Part shown: in pieces, positions 21,008 through 32,945 of the stretch | Position numbering within the stretch: position 1 is the stretch's first letter | Layout: the number at the start of each line of letters is the position of its first letter | From: Flammula alnicola | Taxonomy: Eukaryota; Basidiomycota; Agaricomycetes; Agaricales; Strophariaceae | Direction: 5' to 3' | NCBI GenBank assembly: GCA_015499995.1 | Contig: JADNRV010000068.1 | Span: 124,001-188,000, forward strand | Length of the DNA: 64,000 nucleotides | Translations under genes and position numbers: made by a program | Notes under the pieces: model-generated | The model's database searches: none | What the model was told of the DNA's origin: nothing | The model's input: only the letters and a program-made list of their open reading frames with translations

Positions 21008-22293
21008 GGGACTCTGGATGGGGGGTGATCCTGGGTGCGGTTGGGGCCTTGGCCCAAGACCTAGTGCCCGCAGGTGTTTCCACATTGGACTGTTCCGGAC
21101 CCGTAAGGGCGAGGGGCCTGTTCGTCGCAGGCTTCGATTGTCGGCCCTAGTGGGCAGCTTTTGGCACGATATCCGGTGGAGGACCCGCATTGGTGTAACG
21201 AGGACGTCGAGTTTGCCGAATAAGTGGGGAGAGCCGGGCAAGCTCTGACTTCATCTGGGGGATCCCCTTGTCCACCCAATACTCCCTATTTGCCGATCGT
21301 GCGGTAGCGTTAACAACGCCGCAACGTCAGACTACCTGGGCTGCAAGGTCCGTTATTTGGGTTTCAGGCTGCCGTGCAGTCTCGCCCGCGTCGCGCTCGC
21401 GCACGCCGCATGCTCCCCTGCGAGCACCCGTTTATCTTTTGCTTATGTAGAGCAGCATACGTTTGTATTAGGTAGACACCCGGACTGCTATCGTGCACCG
21501 GTTAAATAAATTGTTGATTTAAAAAAAAAAAAAAAAAAAGAGGTGGAGGTGGATACCTACCAAGGGCACTAGGGCCAATGGCAGGATCACGCTGCGACAA
21601 AGGGTTGGCCGCCGCAAGCTCAGCAAATGTGCGCTTACGGGGTTTCGGCTTGGTGGCAGTGGGAATGGGAGGCGGGGGCCTCAGATAAGAGTCCGCTGGC
21701 CTTTTGCGAGGCTGGCCCTTGGGAGTCCCCTTGGGAGGGGCCGCGAGCTCCTTCCCTTTGCCAGAAGGCCTAGAGGGGGCGGGCATGGATGTGTCCATTC
21801 CAGTGTCCGTGTCTGTTCCACTAGGGGCAGAGAAGGCACCAGAAGGGGCGGAGGGGAGGGCAGCATGGCGGACTGTGGTGTCCTCCATCAACTGCACTAA
21901 GGTCTGAACCAGCTCGTGGATCTGGAGGTTCGAGTCGAGGTTATCCGTGATAAGGTCTTGGATACCAGATGAGTAGACAGCGGAAAAAACGCTGCCTAGG
22001 GAAGAGGCGAACCTCTCAGACATTTGAGCATCGACAGCGTCCGCAGTGTCGTACGCATGCGCACGAATCCACGAAGCTGCCGCGTTCATGAAGCCAGTGA
22101 GGCGGTTGAACTCCCTCGCACGCTTGTCCTTCTCCTCTGAATCCTCAGTAGGAGCATGCGACGGGGATCGAGTGTCAGGAGGTGCGGGAGTCTCCTCCAC
22201 GTACATGCTGGTGTCGTCATCGCCAGGAGTGCCCGCCTCTCCATAGGGCACCTCACTGTCGTCGTGGATAATCGATGAGCGCGATCGGGGGCG

Positions 22294-24177
22294 CAAGGGA
22301 CTTATGGCACAACTCACTAATGTTCAGCGTAAGGCTGGGCTTTGGATCACTGGGTGCTTTCGCACCTCACCCTCGGGTGGTGTTGAGGCTCTTGCGGGTC
22401 TTCTTCCCCTCCCCATACTCCTGGACAGACTGAATTCTGAGGCTGTTGCCCGAATTTCAATTTTGTCCGACACTCACCCGGTCCGCTCTTTTATGGCGGG
22501 TCCTCTTCTTAAGAAGGCCGTCCCTCATCGGAGGGCCATCAAACATATCCCTGTCGATCATCATCATAAAGTGACCGGCGGGCTCATGGGGAACGCCCTG
22601 TTCCACCCATCTGGTCTGGAGACCCTGGAGCCTTTTGCTCCAGATGCCAGGCCTGGTCATCGTCTCATGGATCGGCATGCAAGCCGATTCAAGTTTCTTA
22701 ACTATCCAACTCGCTCCGGGGCCGCAGACCCCGAGGCGGCTTGGAAAATCGTCCTGGATAAACTCGTCGAGAAATGTGACGATGAACCAGGAACTATCTA
22801 TGCTGGAGTCGACGGCTCGGTCCCCCCGGGCCCTGGCAGGCGGCTACTGGTGTTGTACTTAAGCGACAAGGGGCACAGGTGTTAGCCAGGTGCCACTCTG
22901 TCGGGCGGGCTATCAGTACTGATGCTGAGCTCGCTGCTATTGCGATTGCCATTTCCGCCGCTGTTGCGTTCGGGGATGTCACCCGTATTGTTATATTCAC
23001 TGATGCGATGCATGCTGCGCACTTATCAGTGGACCCCTCCCCACATTCGAATCAGGCCTCGTCCCTGACCGTTTGTCGGACACTTGAGCGATGGTTCCGT
23101 GGTGGCGGAAACCGTAAAGTCGTCTTTGCAGAGTCTCCCTCCGACATGGAGTGGGGCATCCACCAAGAGGCTCATGACCTCGTTGCGGGATTTCCAGGGG
23201 TGCATGTCACTCCGGATACTCCATTATCGGTCGCCTGGCTTAAGGCCAAGGCCGACCAGACCGCGAGGGCTGTCTGGAAGACATCAGTCGACGAGCAGCC
23301 ATTCTTACTTGGCTCCAATTTTCTGGAGCTGGAGGATCTAAAGGGTAATCCTCTCCGTCCGACCCCCGTTCGCGGTGGACTGTGGCTTGAATCTGGCGGT
23401 CGCAACTCTCAGTTGTTCGCCCGCATGTGCCGTGTAATAACGAATCATGCTCCGATCGGCTCGTACTACGAGCGGTTCAAAATCGATGACCCATTGGCTC
23501 TCGGGTGTACGTGTGGGGTTTATCCTCAGACGTGCACTCATCTTTTCGGGTGCCCCAAGTTCCCGATGCTGCCTCATAGGGCTCCGCACCTAGTGTGGGG
23601 TCTTGTGAAATTTTTGGAAGACAACGAAACTGCGTTTGCTTTCAACCGGCCTCAAGCCGGAGTCGGATGAGGGACTCTGGATGGGGGGTGATCCTGGGTG
23701 CGGTTGGGGCCTTGGCCCAAGACCTAGTGCCCGCAGGTGTTTCCACGTTGGACTGTTCTGGACCCGTAAGGGCGAGGGGCCTGTTCGTTGCAGGCTTCGA
23801 TTGTCGGCCTTAGTGGGCGGCTTTTGGCACGATATCCCGTGGAGGACCCGCATTGGTGTAACGAGAACGTCGAGTTTGCCGAATAAGTGGGGAGAGCCGG
23901 GCAAGCTCTGACTGCATCTGGGTGACCCCCTTGTCCACCCAATATTCCCTATTTGCTGATCGTGCGGTAGCGTTAACAACGCCGTAACGTCAGACCACCT
24001 GGGCTGCAAGGCCCGTCATTTGGGTTTCAGGCTGCTGCGCAGTCTCGCCCGCGTCGTGCTCGCGCGCGCCGCATGCTCCCCTGCGAGCACCCGTTTATCT
24101 TTCGCTTATGTAGTGCAGCATACGTTTGTATTAGGTAGACACCCGGACTGCTATCGTGCACTGGTTATATAAATTGT

Positions 24178-24214
<37 letters not shown>
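22294..24214 (+). mobile_element. La2: 5'-truncated LINE in LA ORF1
   Basis: TSD gcgcgatcgggggcg (22279-22293 and 24215-24229), poly(A) 24184-24214, antisense to its host. It begins in the RT thumb region of ORF2 ('gacttatggcacaactcac') and is about 90% or more like the LINE part of SC3 by eye, including its 3' UTR. Confidence 0.93.
22304..23670 (+). pseudogene. La2 ORF2 C-terminus, one frameshift
   Basis: First frame 22304-22885, second 22879-23670, ending in the native AGVG stop. The break near 22840 is a one-base loss in the Pro-Gly stretch after the first RNase H Asp motif: 'ccgggccctggcagg' where relatives have 'ccggggccttggcagg'. Otherwise RNase H (STDAELAAI, FTDAMHAA) and the terminal CTCGVYPQTCTHLFGC are preserved. 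Confidence 0.85.
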
Positions 24215-24215
<1 letters not shown>

Positions 24216-24585
24216 CGCGATCGGGGGCGATCGGGCCTTGGGGTGACCTGCCTCGACTGCTGAGGCACAGGTGATGAATACTGCTGCCTCTGGGGAGAGG
24301 CAGTTGAGGAGGATAGGGCTTCAGCTGCCGCTGCCGAAGCAGACGACGAGCCAGCCTTAAGACCACGCCGCGGGGGCAGCGCAGTGGTCAACTTGTCTGT
24401 TGGGCGAGATCCGCTGGGCGGATCGCCACCAGACCCGGACTTGGGGGGCATTGGGGTTTTATCTGTCAATTGGTAAAGTAGCGCTCGTGAGCGCTCAACG
24501 AGGAGGAGCTGTGGGGGTCGATGTTGGTGTTGCTGAAGTAGATTCCCACGGTCGCACGAAGTGGTTACCGGAAAAGGAGGAGTTG

Positions 24586-25581
24586 CAAAGATCTTGACCT
24601 GTCCATTAGAGTAGATATAGACAGAGCGGTCAGATTCAACGCGTTTGAAGCCCATCTCAGTGAGAGCAGCATGCAACTTGATATTCCATTGACGCGCAGA
24701 CTGCTTGAGACCATAGAGGGATTTTCGGAGTCTGCAAACCATATTAGGTCCACCTTGGTGGAAACCTTCAGGTTGCATCATGTATATCCACTCATCTAGG
24801 TCACCATTGGTAAAAGCAGCTGAAATGTCTACAGAGCGCAGTTCAAGGTTCTCAAGTGCAGCCAATGCAAAGATCATGCGCAGAGTTGCAGGACAGAATG
24901 TGGGAGCAAAGACCTCATGATAATCGACTCCAGGGCGTTGACTATAGCCCTTGGTGACCAAGCGAGCCTTGTAGCGCTCAATAGAACTGTCCGCATTGCG
25001 TTTGACTTTAAACACCCAACCAGAGCCAATGGCCTTTTCTCCAGGTGGGAGATCAACTAACTCCCAAGTGCCATTCTGGAGCAAAGTATTGTACTCTGCA
25101 TTTGCAGCATCACGCCACTTGTCCGCATCGTCGCCCTTCATTGCCTGCCTGTAGTTGCGAGGATCTGAGGTCAATGCAGCACCAGCAAATTGCACATACT
25201 CAAGACCTTCATCATCAGCTGCATCATCGTCTTCCTCAACTGGAGGTGGCGGAGCAGGTGTGACTTTCCACCATTCACCGGGTTGCTTAGAAACACGCGT
25301 AGAGCGTCTAGGCTGCGGTGGTGGTGTAGGAGTGCGAGGCGCAGGTGCAGGAGGCTGTTCTGGAATAAGTGGTACAACAGATGGCTCAGGAGGAGCATCA
25401 GGTGCGTTAGCAGGCGCTGGCGGTGCAGGAATAACAGCAGGACGCGGAATTTGCGCAGGAGGAATCAAATTATCATCATCATCATCCCCCCCGATTTCCG
25501 GCACAACAGCACGTTCAGAGATAATAAACTTCTTTGTAGCTGGGTTGTAGAACTGCCAACCCTTGTAACCAGTAGGGTAGC
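24586..25581 (-). pseudogene. copia-2 integrase-RT linker and RT N-terminus
   Basis: Minus-strand coding from GYPTGYKGWQFYN through the proline-rich linker (PAPAPRTPTPPPQPRRSTRV) to RT WVFKVKRNADSS, KARLVTKGYSQ and SLYGLKQSARQW, cut at 24586 by LA. Next to 'ERAV' it lacks about 100 bp present in copia-1; the ends share 'tgtg', suggesting a microhomology deletion. The frame happens to stay open from here through the 5' UTR of LA into LA ORF1 (25504-24182). Confidence 0.88.
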
Positions 25582-27078
25582 TTTTTTTTTTTTTTTTTTT
25601 AAATCAACAGTTTATATTCCGGTGCACGAAAGCAGTCCGGTCTCTAACTAATACAAACGAAGATGGTGAACTACGCCCATACAAGAAAGAAGTTAAGCTC
25701 GACGGCGAGCATGCGACGCGCGCGAGCGCGGCGCGGGCGAGATGGCGCAGCCGCCTGAAACCCAGATAGGTAGTCTCGCAACTACAGATTGTCCGTCGTT
25801 GCGGCGTTGTTAACGCTACTGCACGAACAGCAGATAAGAGTATTGGGATGGGAAGGGGGGTCACCCGAAAGTGAAGAGAGCCTGCCAGACTCTCCCCGGT
25901 TCAACGGTAAAATTTACGTTGTAATAGCTAAGCAGGAGCCGAAGCCCCCACCACCGTCCACCGAACTGGGTCCTCCGTCAGCGGCGCATGACACTGGCTC
26001 AGAGAGTCGACGCCACCGGCCCTGGGACGACCAGGGCCCTAGGCACTTGCGGAACTTCGCCGCCGCCGAACGGAAACACATCACGAGTAGTCGAGTAGAT
26101 TTGACCACGGCCCACTCCGCGATCAGGATTGCCCCCCTCCCAGAGTCCCTCATCCGACTCCAGCGGGGTGCCGGGAGAAGGAGAACGCCGTGGGGTGCTC
26201 CAACAAATAAGTCACCAGCTCTGAAATGAGTTTCAGCTTCCAGCGTGTCCAAGGCTGTTTCTTGCACTTGAATATATGATCGCGAGTCTGAGGATAAACC
26301 CCACACTCACAACCGAGGGCCCGAGGGTCATCGATTCTGAACCGCTCATAGTATGAGCCGATCGGAGCATGATTCGTAATTAAACGGCACATGCAGGCAA
26401 AGAGTGCAGAGCTCTGACTGCCAGATTCAAGCCAAGGCCCCCCACGAGTGGAACTAGGCTGGACAGGGTCTCTGTTCAACCCTTGCAGCTCCATAAAGTT
26501 GGAGCCAAGCAGGAATGGCTGATCGGAAACTCGTTGTTTCCAATCTGCGCGTGCCGATTTGTCCACGAAATCGCAGATGTACTGGAGAGAGAGTTTGGTG
26601 GTAGGAACGACGGCAACGCCGCGCATACCAGCAATGAGATCGTGTGCTTTGTTCTGAATGTCCCACTCCATATCGGAGGGAGACTCGATAAAAGTAACCT
26701 TGTGGTCCGGCGAGCACCTGAGCCATGGTTCAAGTGTGCGACACACCATCAGTGACTGAGACTGGAAGGAGTGCGGCGATGGATCCACCGAGAGGTGAGC
26801 AGCATGCATCGCATCAGTGAAGATAGTGATGCGTTTGACATCCCCAAAGCCAACGGCATTGGAGATGGCAACGCGAATAGCAAAGAGCTCTGCATCCGTG
26901 GATGAGGCCCTCCTGGCAGCATGACACCCAGAATAAACCTGTGCGCCCTGCTGTTTGATAACAACACCAGTGGCGGCTTGCCACCCCAGAGGGCAGGAGC
27001 CGTCAACACCAGCGTACGCAGCGTCTGGATCGTCCTCGAGAGACTCGAGAGATACATCCAGGATTAGCTTCCAAGCCG
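25582..27078 (-). mobile_element. LB: 5'-truncated LINE in copia-2
   Basis: TSD aaccagtagggtagc (25567-25581 and 27079-27093). Poly(T) at 25582-25600 marks the 3' end. Starts in ORF2 just before RNase H. Same sequence group as La1, LC, LD and LE. Confidence 0.93.
26150..27078 (-). pseudogene. LB RNase H remnant, fused in frame to copia integrase
   Basis: Encodes AWKLILDVSLESLEDD to the native HPAGVG stop, with YAGVDGSCPLGW, SSTDAELFAI and FTDAMHAAH. The insertion lies in phase with the copia-2 integrase frame. An unbroken 393-codon reading frame therefore runs from 27331 (MLNEAHLPASFWAH) across the junction. I regard this as coincidence rather than domain fusion. Confidence 0.8.
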
Positions 27079-28096
27079 AACCAGTAGGGTAGCCAACAAA
27101 GATGCATTTCTCCATGTGTGGCTGAAGCGACTTGCGTTTGTCCCTTTGAATGTAGACATATGCAGTGCAGCCCCAAACACGCAGATGACTTACATCTGGT
27201 TTCTTCTTGTACCATTCTGCATACGGAGTAGTATTAGGCAGAGGCGCAGTAGGAAGTCGATTCCAGACATGTATATATGCAGCCAAAGCGTGCGCCCAGA
27301 ACGATGCAGGAAGGTGCGCTTCATTGAGCATCGCAGTGACATGAGCTGCAATAGTGCGGTTTGCTCACTCTGCAACTCCATTCTGTTGGGGACGATTACA
27401 TGTAGTATGGCGTCTAACAATGCCACATTGATCCGTAAAGTGAATGAAAGCATTAGACATGAATTCACCACCCTTGTCATCCTGCATAGACTTGATCTTG
27501 CAATTCAATTGGTTCTCAGCATGCGCTTTAAACGTCTTGAATGCCTCAAATGTGTCACTCTTCCGTTTTAACAGCATTACAGTGCGAAGCTCGGTGCAGT
27601 CATCAATGAAGGTCACCCAGTAACGGTAACCTTCTGGAGTAGGAACAGGAAGAGGAGCATGAAGGTCAGTATGGATCAATTCTAGCGGAGTAGTAGAATG
27701 ACTAGGCGAGGTTGGGAATGGATTAGATGTCATTTTGCCAGCGAGGCATGGTTCACAAATAGGATCTGGTGGCAATTTGGAGTCAAGCACAAGTCCAGTC
27801 ACCAACTCGCCTTTGAGCAGTTTCTGAATCACGTCGTAGCTATGGTGGCCAAGGCGACGATGCCAGAGGTTTAAATCAAATGGCAGAGTGGCAGAGACAT
27901 TGGCAAACTCCGGAATTGGCTCAGTAATACCATCAAGTACACCTGTGTTCTCCGAAGTCACTGTGGCCATAAATAGTGTCTTTTGAGCGCGTTTAAAGTA
28001 CATGGTAGTCTCATCAACTTCCAGTTTGATGTGTTTGCGCTTTGTGAGATAAAGACAGGCCAATAAGTTATTTTGAAGTTGGGGTACATGCAAGAC
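27079..28096 (-). pseudogene. copia-2 pre-integrase and integrase
   Basis: Minus-strand LHVPQLQNNLLACLYLT, LWHRRLGHHSYDVIQ ... CEPC zinc-binding region, integrase Asp at HTDLHAPLP, DDKGGEF, and the Glu region NGVAE. At 27365-27367 a TGA replaces the CGA (Arg) read in copia-1, a C-to-T change at a CpG directly after the catalytic Glu. LC inserted upstream (TSD gggtacatgcaagac, 28082-28096). Confidence 0.9.
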
Positions 28097-31000
28097 AGCG
28101 ACACCGCTTCGATCGGGCTTGGATCGACGCGAAATATGCTGAGGTACGTGATTTCTGGTTAAATCGTCGTCCCACCCATCGCTCACATAACGTAGCTTAA
28201 TGCCAGTACAACCAATGCTGGATGAGGTGCGGGTGCTGAGTTGGAACGTGGCCAGGGACGGGATGTCCCTGGATGTAATACTATCTACTTGTACCAACAT
28301 TTATGATATTATATTCGTTCAAGAACCCCCTTGGCGACACATAAGGACCGCCCCGTCTGCTAAAACCAGAAAGGGCGAGGATGTCATTGGCACACCGAAC
28401 CACCCAGATTGGCTGGCAATGGTCCGTGCACCCACTACTGTCGACGAACGACCCCGGGTTTATGACCTACGTTTTGACTAGGCTAGCCCGGTATCGTCCG
28501 TCTATACGAAGGGATGTGATTGATCACCCCGATATACAGGTCCTGTCACTCTCAACAAGTGCTGAGACCTTCTTTTTGATGAACATCTATTCTGATGCGG
28601 ACCATGGGGCCATTAACTGGCTCAAGGCCCACGACACTGCACTTCCTCGCTTCCATTTCATGGGCGGGGACTTCAACGCACACTCCGAGGACTGGGACGA
28701 AGGTCACAGTGGTCGGGAGGGATGCGCTCTCTCACTGCAGCAATCCGCTGCTATTCTTGGGCTTGAACTGGCTGCTTTTGGCAACCCAGGGCCCACGCAC
28801 ATACCAAGAGATCCCACCAAGCGCAAAACGGTGATCGATCTCGCTTTCGTCCCACCTAACCACGTGATTGACGGTACTGTTGTCCGCTGCCCGGACATTC
28901 AACTCAAATCGGATCATATTCCGATTTCGATCACACTGGACATCTCTCCCGCCCCAGACGGGGCGGTTCGGATGTCTCTTCCTACTGATGATGTTCCGGC
29001 ATTCATCAATTCTATCAGCTCTGGGCTTCAGGCCATTGACCCGACTGCCCCTTTGAATACCGAGGAACAGATCGAGGCTGCTGCACAAGCAGTGGCATTG
29101 GTCTTCTCTTCTGCATGGGATTCCCATGCCAAAGAGTCCTTTGTTACCCGGCGATCTAAGCCCTGGTGGACCCAGGAGTGCTCAGACACCCTTGACACGT
29201 TCCGGCGCAGTCGCCTGCCCGAGGACTGGAAATCGTTCCAGAAGACTGTCCGAGATGTCAAGCGCGAGTTCTTTGATCAGCGGATCCATGAAATCACGTC
29301 TGCTAACAAGCGCCCGTGGGACCTCATGAATTGGGTCCAGCAGCGCAAACTTCCTCCTTGTGAGGCTCTCCATTATCATGGCGAGCCTTGTAATGATATG
29401 CCCGCCCTCTGGGACGCGCTCCACGGCACCTACAACTCTGCCTCTGACAGAGTGTTTGATGCCGGTTTGTTGAATTCTCTCCCCACCTTGCCTGTTAGGG
29501 AGTGGATTCGTTTCTCCGTGCTGGAACTCACGGAGGCTCTCTCTGCATGTTCTGGTCTGTCCGCTCCGGGTCCGGATCATATCAATTGGTCCCACCTGAA
29601 GGGGATTGTACGTCGCGACCCTCACTCAGTTGAGGTTCTCCTCTCGATTGCCAAAGCCTGCATGCGTGTGGGCTATTGGCCATCTGTATTTAAGGATTCG
29701 CTTTCGGTGATTATACCCAAGCCGAACAAGCCATCCTACTCTGCACCTAAGGCATTCAGGCCTATTGTTCTCCTGAACACCATTGGTAAATTGATCGAGA
29801 AGATGATCTCGAATCGCATACAGTTCGACGCTGTCGGGCTGGATATTTTCCATCCTAACCAGGTGGGTGGCGTGCGTCAGTGCTCCACCGAGGATGCTGG
29901 GCTCTTCCTCACGCACATTGTGCGTGCGGGGTGGGCTAAGGGTTTAAAGACTAGCGTGGTCGCCTTTGACCTCGCTCAGTTTTTCCCTTCACTCAATCAC
30001 GATGCGCTCGTGATTATTCTTCAGAAGCTTGGCTTCCCCCCTTTGGTGGTCAAGTTTTTCGCATCCTATCTAGTAGAGAGGAAGACGCGGTATGCGTGGA
30101 ATTCCTTTTTATCAGACCCATTGCAGGCAGATGTGGGGGTGGGCCAGGGATCGGCCTTGTCCCCTGTCTTGTCAGCTATCTACTTGGCGCCTATTATGCG
30201 CTTATTCGAGAAGCGGTGCCTCGACCTTGGGTTGAGAGTTGACCTCCTCTCTTATGTTGATGACAGCACACTCATCGTGCAGGATGAGTGGCTGGATCAC
30301 AATATTGCGACGCTCAAGAAGGCATACGCTGTTATATTCGAGTTGTTCAAGGCTTTCGCTTTGGCGCTCGAACACGACAAGTCTGAGATCTATCATTTTG
30401 ATAGGTCGCACGCTTACTATAATCCTAGCATTGATCTCGGGTATGCACCTTACACCGGAGACTGCGCTAATTATCTCAAGCCCAAGCCGTTTTGGCGGTA
30501 TCTGGGCTTTTACTTCGACCGCAAGCTCACTTTCAATGAGCATGTGCGCTATTATTCCACCAAGGGTTTCACATCGGTAGTCTCGATGAAGATGCTTGGT
30601 TCCTCCACTCGGGGGCTTTTGCCTATGCAGAAGCGCCTCCTTTACCGCACATGTGTGGTCCCCATATTCACGTATGGGTATCGCATGTGGTTCTTCAAGG
30701 GTGCCCGTAACAAGGGCCTCATCAAACAGCTTATGCAAGTGCAGCGTAAGGCTGCTCTTTGGATTACGGGTGCATTCCGTACTTCACCCTCAGGAGGGGT
30801 GGAGGCTCTAGCGGGCCTTCTACCCATCCCTATACTTCTCGAAAGGCTGCGCGACCGCTCTACGGTACGGGTCGCCACTCTTTCGGACACTCACCCGATC
30901 TGTTCGTTCATGTCCGGATCATCACTTAAGCGCGCAACCCCCCATCCCATGTCAGTTGAACACATGCCTGCCGCCCATCGCCGCAAGGTGATGGGTGCTC

Positions 31001-32626
31001 TTATGGATAATGTAAATTATTCAAGTGTCCCTGTTGAGTCTACGGAGCCTTTTGCTCCTGAGGCTTGTCCAGGTTATTGACTCCTCGATCGGTATGCCGA
31101 TCGGTTCAAATGGCTTTTCAAGCCACGCTTTAGCAGGTCCGAAGATCCTGAAGTGGCTTGGAAGCTTATTTTGGATGCGTCTCTCGAATCTCTCGAGGAC
31201 GATCCAGACGCTGCATACGCTGGTGTTGACGGTTCCTGCCCTCCGGGGTGGCAAGCCGCCACTGGTGTTGTCATCAAACGGCAGGGCGCACAGGTTTATT
31301 CTAGGTGTCATGCTGCTGGGAGGGCCTCATCTACAGATGCAGAGCTCTTTGCTATTCGCGTTGCCATCTCCAATGCCGTTGGCTTTGGGGATGTCAAACG
31401 TGTTACTATTTTCACTGATGCGATGCATGCTGCTCGCCTCTCGGTGGATCCCTCTCCGCACTCCTTCCAGTCTCAGTCGCTGATGGTGTGTCGTGTACTT
31501 GAACCATGGTTCAGGCGTTCGCTTGACCATAAGGTTACTTTCATCGAGTCTCCCTCCGATATGGAGTGGGACATTCAAAATGAAGCACACGATCTCGTTG
31601 CTGGTATGCGCGGCGTTGCCGTCGTTCCTACCACCAAACTCTCTCTCCAGTACGTCTGCGATTTCGTGGACAAATCGGCACGCGCAGATTGGAGACAACG
31701 AGTTTCCGATCAGCCATTCCTGCTTGGCTCCAACTTTATGGAGCTGCAAGGGTTGAACGGAGACCCTGTCCAGCCTAGTCCCACTCGTGGGGGACCCTGG
31801 CTTGAAGCTGGCAGTCAGAGCGTTTCGCTCTTTGCCCGCATGTGCCATTTAATTACGAATCGTGCACCGATCGGCTCGTACTACGAGCGGTTCAAAATTG
31901 ATGACCCTAGGGCCCTCGGTTGCGAGTGTGGGGTTTATCCTCACACGCGTGATCACATATTCAAGTGCAAGAAACAGCCTTGGACTCATCGGAGGCCAAA
32001 ACTCGTTTCGGAGCTGGCGACGTATCTGTTGGTGCACCCTACTGCGTTCTCCTTCTCCCGGCACCCAGCTGGAGTCGGATGAGGGACTCTGGGAGGGGGG
32101 CGATCCTGATCGTGGAGTGATCCGCAGTCAAATCTACTCGACTACTCGTGATGTGTTTCCGTCTGGCGGTGGCGAAGTTCTGCAAGTGCCTAGGGCCCTG
32201 GTTGTCCCAGGGCTGGTGGCGTCGACTCTCTGAGCCAGCGTCATGCGCCGTCAGCGGAGGACCCAGTTCGGTGGACAGCGGTGGGGGCTTCGGCTCCTGC
32301 TTAGCTATTACAACGTAAATTTTACCGTTGAACCGGGGAGAGTCTGGCAGGCTCTCTTCACTTTCGGGTGACCCCTCTTCCCATCCCAATACTCCTATCT
32401 GCCGTTCATGTGGTAGCATTAACAACGCCGCAACGACGGACAATCTGTAGTTGCGAGACTACCTATTTGGGTTTCAGGCGGCTGCACCGTCTCGCCCGCG
32501 CCGCGCTTGCGTGCGTCGCATGCTCGCCGTCGAGCCAACTTCTTTCCTCTGCACGCGTAGTATACCGCCTTCGTTTGTAGTAGTTAGAGACCAGACTGCT
32601 TTCGCGCACCGGTATAAAAATTGTTG

Positions 32627-32654
<28 letters not shown>
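28097..32654 (+). mobile_element. LINE LC, truncated in the end of ORF1
   Basis: TSD gggtacatgcaagac (28082-28096 and 32655-32669), poly(A) 32631-32654. It retains the last ~35 codons of ORF1 (28097-28200), all of ORF2 and the 3' UTR. Confidence 0.93.
28200..32082 (+). pseudogene. LC ORF2: near-complete APE-RT-RNase H, two lesions
   Basis: ATG 28200 overlaps the ORF1 TAA (28198-28200). Endonuclease motifs: SWNVARDGMSL, FVQEPPW, GDFNAHSEDW, DLAFVPP, KSDHIPI. RT motifs: AFDLAQFFPSLNH, GVGQGSALSPVLSAIYLAP, SYVDDSTL. RNase H: YAGVDGSCPPG, STDAELFAI, FTDAMHAA. The C-terminus is CECGVYPHTRDHIFKC. An extra T near 28462 ('cgggtttatgacc' against 'cgtgttatgacc') shifts the frame after about 90 codons. 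CGA-to-TGA at 31078-31080 then stops it before RNase H; the longest open stretch is 899 codons (28381-31080). The reading frame is about 1,290 codons when both lesions are ignored, matching LD and LE. Confidence 0.9.
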
Positions 32655-32657
<3 letters not shown>

Positions 32658-32823
32658 TACATGCAAGACTCTGGTTAACTCTACAGAACGAGATTCCTTT
32701 CCATTGATAATTGGACTGAACAACACAGTACCAATACCTGCAGAGTAGATGATTGTGTGATCTGCTAGCTTGACTGGGACGCGATATGGCGTGTAATTGC
32801 GCACCCAGTGACGATGAGGGGTC
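32655..32823 (-). pseudogene. copia-2 protease-integrase spacer fragment
   Basis: A 169-bp island of copia-2 between LC and LD, encoding TPHRHWVRNYTPYRVPV... to VLHVP on the minus strand. Its ends are the right TSD of LC (32655-32669) and the left TSD of LD (32811-32823). Confidence 0.92.
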
Positions 32824-32945
32824 CCATCTCTCCTTTTCCAGTAACTACTACGGTCGACCATGGGAACAAATCCAGCAACCAGCAACATCGTCCCCCACAG
32901 CTTCACACCGTCGAGCGCTCTTGGGCGCTCTGTTACTAGCAAGCA

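Larger units (their letters stand above)
18296..21540 (+). mobile_element. SINE-LINE chimera SC3 (3.2 kb) in LA ORF1
   Basis: Flanked by the 13-bp duplication aggtggaggtgga (18283-18295 and 21541-21553). It starts AGGGGCGTGGTGG, exactly as SC2 does. About 90 bp of tRNA-like head and ~0.9 kb of noncoding body end at 'ggggcctaaattg' near 19285. From about 19290 the sequence is LINE ORF2 from the RT thumb region onwards, then 3' UTR and poly(A) (21521-21539). A single TSD surrounds the whole, so the fused sequence was inserted in one event, as expected from template switching during reverse transcription. Confidence 0.92.
17278..24451 (-). pseudogene. LA ORF1: gag-like protein with CCHC knuckles, in three pieces
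   Basis: Starts at ATG 24451 (MPPKSGSGGDPPSG). Pieces are 24451-24215, 22293-21541 and 18295-17278, separated by La2 and SC3; about 665 codons when the gaps are removed. The N-terminal third is Pro/Ser-rich and probably disordered, followed by a basic stretch (KGQPRKRPADSYLRPPPP). The C-terminal third has two cysteine-histidine knuckles beginning CTRCWRWGHPSNAC and CAHCAGPHEEAVH. ORF1 proteins of this kind bind LINE RNA. A TGA at 18187-18189 stands where LD has Arg/Lys (GPTRKQ). The stop TAA (17280-17278) shares its last A with the ORF2 ATG. Confidence 0.85.
9978..24585 (-). mobile_element. LINE LA, full-length but carrying four nested insertions
   Basis: Flanked by the 15-bp duplication caaagatcttgacct (9963-9977 and 24586-24600). 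The poly(T) at the left marks the 3' end. The 5' end at 24585 (aactcctccttttccgg...) resembles the start of LD, so it is probably full length. Without its insertions (La1, hAT-like MITE, SC3, La2) it is about 6.5 kb: a ~130-bp 5' UTR, ORF1, ORF2 and a ~0.5-kb 3' UTR. APE endonuclease, RT and C-terminal RNase H in ORF2 place it near the Tad1/I groups of fungal LINEs. Confidence 0.9.

Noticed and set aside
28381..31080. A separate intact gene of 899 codons
   Set aside because: It is the middle of LC ORF2 between a frameshift and a nonsense codon; its start Met is internal.
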